A DNA stretch of 64,000 bases from Cylindrospermum sp. NIES-4074 (GTDB taxonomy: Bacteria; Cyanobacteriota; Cyanobacteriia; Cyanobacteriales; Nostocaceae), in the NCBI GenBank assembly GCA_003994795.1, contig AP018269.1, positions 6,041,687 to 6,105,686 of the forward strand, in the 5' to 3' direction. Of this stretch, positions 60,864 to 64,000 are shown piece after piece; the first letter of the stretch is position 1, and each line of letters starts with the position of its first letter. Both the position numbers and the translations under genes were made by a program. The notes beneath the pieces were generated by a model. That model ran no database searches. It was not told the origin of the DNA and was given only the letters and a program-made list of their open reading frames with translations.

Positions 60864-61305
60864 GTTTTTATACACCACTCTTCAGCGATAGTATATCTTT
60901 TTCCAACCATATCAAAACCAACTTTTACTATTAAATAATCAACTTTACTTGGCTACAAAAGCCAGGGATTCACTATAATACGCGCTAAAAAAGTGTCACT
61001 TATTTCGGTAGTAAGATATAGGTTTCACCGCAGAGTAATTATAACTAAAGGTAGAGATTTGATCTTGCTATAGCCAGTTATCTTGATGGTGACTGAGTGA
61101 TGACCGCCCTCTGCAAAAAATCTCAAGTATGGAGCCAAAGCCTAAAAACGTAATTTTTGCTAATCACTCCGGATTTAAGTTTCAGTAATGGAAGTAGTAT
61201 TGGCAGTTACTTAGACTATTTTTACACTTGTTTAGGGCTGTATTTCAAATTTTACTTTTTAATTTGGGTAACTGGGCTTAAATTCAATGATTATCAGGAC
61301 AAAAG
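60864..61305. other. Gene-free divergent promoter region
   Basis: No gene or strong repeat is seen. The region separates the lipoprotein gene from a divergent oxygenase gene and should hold both promoters. Confidence 0.5.
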
Positions 61306-62184
61306 TTGATGAATAAATTTTTGCAAAAAACCCGAAATAAAATCTTAAAACACATAGATACAATCCCATTTGTGCGATATCAGGGCGAGCTTAATTATCA
61401 AAAAGCGGCAGAAAATCATATAATAAATCTGCCTGTTATTTCCAGAAATGACCTTGATTTAGTTGAGAAAATTAAAGCTGAAGGGGTAGTAATTACTTCT
61501 TTAGCAGATTTAGAAATTCCATCTACTCCTCAATTACTTCAGGCTGCGAAAAATCTCATCCCACAAATCCCACAAAGTAATTCTAGTAATGATTTTGTTG
61601 TCCATGCTAGTTCCCAGCAAATAATGGAATATCCAGAAATATTTCTGTGGGGACTGGAACAACGTTTACTCAATATTGTCGAACATTATATTGGTCTGCC
61701 AGTTGCCTATCATGGTGCATATTTTCGTAGAGATTTAGTCAAGCCCTTAGAAATAGGTTCAAGGCTATGGCATATAGATACAGAAGCAAGAAGTATCATC
61801 AAAATTATCATTTATTTAAATGATATTAGTGAGGATAAAGGGCCATTTCAATATTTGCCACCAGATTTGACATTAAAAGCAGTCCACTCTCTAAATTATA
61901 AAGCTGGCTACATCTCAGATAAAACCATGCAGGAGGTTATTTCTCCAGCCGATTATAAATCATGTACAGGCTACGCTGGTACAGTGATTTTTGCTGCCAC
62001 TAGCAGTATCTTCCATCGAGGCAAGATTCCAACAGATACTGATAGATTTGCCATCTTTTATGATTACACTCCTAGACAAAAAAATCTCTCATTTTATGGT
62101 GGGTCTTCTTTACCAAATGCAGATTTAATCTTACTAGAAAAAGGTCTTTCAGAACAGCAAAAGCAGTGTATTTTTTGGCAATAA
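61306..62184 (+). CDS. Phytanoyl-CoA dioxygenase-like (Fe(II)/2-oxoglutarate) protein
   Basis: This is a 292-residue protein with the double-stranded beta-helix signature. LWHIDTEARS gives the His-x-Asp metal pair (about residues 145-147). IFHRGKIPTD gives the distal His (about 238), and the Arg of TDRFAIFYDYTPR binds 2-oxoglutarate. FQYLPPDL and related strands fit the PhyH family. These enzymes hydroxylate small molecules or lipids; the substrate here is unknown. The ATG at 61306 (or 61309) is plausible. No operon partner. Confidence 0.75.
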   Translation: MMNKFLQKTRNKILKHIDTIPFVRYQGELNYQKAAENHIINLPVISRNDLDLVEKIKAEGVVITSLADLEIPSTPQLLQAAKNLIPQIPQSNSSNDFVVHASSQQIMEYPEIFLWGLEQRLLNIVEHYIGLPVAYHGAYFRRDLVKPLEIGSRLWHIDTEARSIIKIIIYLNDISEDKGPFQYLPPDLTLKAVHSLNYKAGYISDKTMQEVISPADYKSCTGYAGTVIFAATSSIFHRGKIPTDTDRFAIFYDYTPRQKNLSFYGGSSLPNADLILLEKGLSEQQKQCIFWQ

Positions 62185-62505
62185 AATTTTTGAATTAGAA
62201 ATTGGGAAAAGGGTATTTATCTGGCTTTTGCGAAAATCAATTTTATGATTATAAAACCACAGATGTAGACGCAAAGCGGTGAACCAGCGCGGTCTTGGGG
62301 GTTTCCCCCATGAGCGACTGGTGTTCGCCGTCAGGCGTGCCGGAGGCATCACCCGTAGGGCTTGCCGAAGGCTACACAGATGAACACAGATAATTTCATC
62401 AGCCAGAGGACAGGAAGCAGCATTCCCTTCTGCCTCCTGCCTCCTGCCCTCTGCCTTTCTTGATAAATTAGATTTTTGCCAGATGTCTATTGGAAAAAAT
62501 CACCA
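62185..62505. other. Intergenic region with dispersed palindromes and CTGCCTC repeats
   Basis: A G+C-rich patch (about 62280-62375) contains GGGGGTTTCCCCC, GGCGTGCCGGAGGC and related words found between genes elsewhere. CTGCCTC-type heptamers follow at about 62430-62456. No gene is seen. Confidence 0.55.
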
Positions 62506-64000
62506 TTACACTAATGTCAACTCAGCACGAACCACTCCGGCGCGTTCATGACGGGCTAATAGCTTGACTGTAATACCCTTGGTAGCACGTATTACCCATT
62601 CGACTTTTGCCCGGTCTTTGGTAGCGTCAGCCTGTCTTCTGGTGGGGGCTACGGGCTTGTAAGCGCGTCCCTCTAATTGACCTAAGTCTTCCCGAGGTTT
62701 ACCTGTTTCTAAGGTGGCATGAGGAGGTAATTCAATTTCACAAATACACCCGCGCACCAGCTTTTTATCTAAGGCTTGTTGGGTGATGTAGGTGGGTAGC
62801 CAGCCTGTGTTATGCACAACTAGCCGCACTAGATAAGTATCATCGCCCAAGTTACGATAGCTGACTTCGTAAATCTCTAAGCGGGGGGAGATTAACAGGT
62901 GCCATACTAGCCATTCAGGGAAACGGGCGATTTCTTTCTCTAGAAACTGTGGAGGTGGATTTGTCCAAGCGGAGATGGTATCCCAACCGCCTAATTCGAT
63001 CTGACCCAGTTGGGGATGATCAAAAGGATACCAGTCTATATAACCCTTTCCCGCTAGTTGTTCATCGTTCCAGCGCAGCAACTTGAGATCATCTTCAAAG
63101 GGATGTTCTTGATACCATTCGGTGTATTTATAGTCAGTGATTCCCGCTTGGCGTTGGGGACTCCAAACTTCTACTGTCCAGGCAAATAAGCCTTGATATT
63201 CATAAGCCCAGTCATCGAAGACACCTGTAATCACGTCTTTGGGGTTGTGGCGGAAATCGTGATAAGCAGAGATGGCTGGGTATCCGGTGAGTTCTGTGCC
63301 TTTTTTGCCGATGTGTTGGTAAGTGCGGAGGTCATCGACAGGGAAGTTTTCATCGCTTTTGTCGCTGTAGGGACGAATGAGAACTCCGCTGAAGGTGTGA
63401 AATGCGATCGCCCCTGTGATATTGCTATGACTGGTGATAAACTCAACTAGCGATCGCACTTCTGTCTCAGATGTAGGATAAGGCCCAGCCCCCGGTTGTT
63501 GTGATTCTTGTCGCCACAAAGCCGGAAAATTGCGGTTTAAGTCTAGTCCTTCTTTGGAACGTGGAATCTCAATCTGAACTCCATCATAATTTTTAATCCT
63601 TCCTTCTGGCACTAAGCGGAAATATTTACCACCTGTTTCTGTGGGTTCCCGACGCACTAGTAAGCGTGGTTCGGTGGGGCAGATTTTCCATGCACCATTG
63701 TCATCGGGAATTCGCATGAGTAAAATCCGGCCATCACCGTCAATGTCTTCCATCACTAACCCTGTGTTCGGTTCTTCATCATAGGGATAGGGACGGGTGC
63801 CAGAACGAATAAATTTTGGTGTGTCAGCTAATGCCCATTCTGCACCATCGGGATTGACACGGGGGCAAATGTAAAAGGTGCGGGTGTCTAAGCAGCGGGT
63901 GATATCTGGATTAATGCCGTAGGTTGTAACTAATGTTTGTAGAAAGTAGAGGCAAGCGATGGATGGTGCTAGTTCGGTGGCGTGGATGTTACCATCAATC
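62506..64000 (-). CDS. Zinc carboxypeptidase, M14 family (5' end beyond the window)
   Basis: The reading frame is open from 62506 to the right edge, giving 497 visible residues; the start lies outside. Catalytic motifs are clear. GNIHATE at the window edge (HxxE zinc site) and CPRVNPDGAEWAL lie upstream. NRNFPALWRQ follows, then AIAFHTFSGVLIRPY (third zinc His) and WTVEVWSPQ (catalytic Glu). It cleaves C-terminal residues from peptides or acts on a cell-wall peptide. After the peptidase domain, about 100 residues form a beta-rich C-terminal domain. A GTG at 63756 in the same frame is internal, not the start. Confidence 0.9.
   Translation of the reverse strand, partial: IDGNIHATELAPSIACLYFLQTLVTTYGINPDITRCLDTRTFYICPRVNPDGAEWALADTPKFIRSGTRPYPYDEEPNTGLVMEDIDGDGRILLMRIPDDNGAWKICPTEPRLLVRREPTETGGKYFRLVPEGRIKNYDGVQIEIPRSKEGLDLNRNFPALWRQESQQPGAGPYPTSETEVRSLVEFITSHSNITGAIAFHTFSGVLIRPYSDKSDENFPVDDLRTYQHIGKKGTELTGYPAISAYHDFRHNPKDVITGVFDDWAYEYQGLFAWTVEVWSPQRQAGITDYKYTEWYQEHPFEDDLKLLRWNDEQLAGKGYIDWYPFDHPQLGQIELGGWDTISAWTNPPPQFLEKEIARFPEWLVWHLLISPRLEIYEVSYRNLGDDTYLVRLVVHNTGWLPTYITQQALDKKLVRGCICEIELPPHATLETGKPREDLGQLEGRAYKPVAPTRRQADATKDRAKVEWVIRATKGITVKLLARHERAGVVRAELTLV

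Noticed and set aside
63193-63756. GTG at 63756 as the start of the carboxypeptidase, and the plus-strand ORF at 63193-63450
   Set aside because: The M14 frame continues upstream with HATE and CPRVNPDGAE motifs to the window edge, so 63756 is internal. The plus-strand ORF is its shadow.
1-64000. Search for tRNA, rRNA and known riboswitches
   Set aside because: No T-loop GGTTCGA with a matching acceptor stem, no rRNA segments and no cobalamin, TPP or other riboswitch core was seen on either strand by eye. A covariance-model scan would settle it.

Overview
The window is a piece of chromosome from a filamentous, heterocyst-forming cyanobacterium of the Nostoc/Anabaena group. The evidence is the many GCGATCGC-type octamers, the 7-nt tandem repeats (AATGACY, GGGTGTA, GGCAGGA) between genes, a phototaxis operon with bilin-type GAF domains, tocopherol genes, a cobA-hemD fusion, and a 54-residue secreted peptide that looks like the heterocyst-pattern peptide PatX. 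The assignment comes from reading the sequence; no database was searched.

Left part (1-11 kb): two tandem class B penicillin-binding proteins (PBP2 type) on the minus strand. Next are potA, potD and potB for polyamine uptake, with no potC beside them and a decayed IS630-type transposase just downstream. A G+C-richer alpha-amylase-family gene follows, flanked by gene remnants (IS630 end, frameshifted OB-fold-like fragment) and a 220-bp inverted-repeat element.

11-21.3 kb: a complete chemotaxis-like operon on the minus strand in the order pixG (PATAN-REC), pixH (CheY), pixI (CheW), pixJ (receptor with three cysteine-bearing cyanobacteriochrome GAF domains) and pixL (CheA-REC). It probably controls phototaxis or hormogonium motility.

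21.3-32 kb: an accessory-rich stretch. It has two composite palindromic elements of the same architecture flanked by inverted heptamer repeats, the PatX-like gene (RGGGR motif), a second alpha-amylase with a starch-binding domain, a lipase-like protein, a TerB-like protein, a family 2 glycosyltransferase with a duplicated 3' fragment beyond a DUF29 gene, an HNH-like protein and a hicAB toxin-antitoxin pair.

32-51 kb: mostly housekeeping. Genes are rpsB (with a structured leader) and tsf, recG, coaE, cobA-hemD, three TPR proteins, homogentisate phytyltransferase and a tocopherol methyltransferase, ktrB-ktrA for potassium uptake, and queA. queA carries an in-frame insertion made of tandem repeats. 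Between recG and coaE lie a small orphan CRISPR array (6 repeats, read on the minus strand, leader on the right) and a dnaK fragment.

51-64 kb: small conserved cyanobacterial proteins, yraN, a pentapeptide-repeat protein, an Rpn/PD-(D/E)XK family gene with a variable IEGK repeat and a partial tandem copy, dnaG, a two-domain cell-wall hydrolase whose amidase domain seems to lack key residues, a membrane protein, a lipoprotein, a 2-oxoglutarate dioxygenase-like protein, and an M14 zinc carboxypeptidase cut by the window edge.
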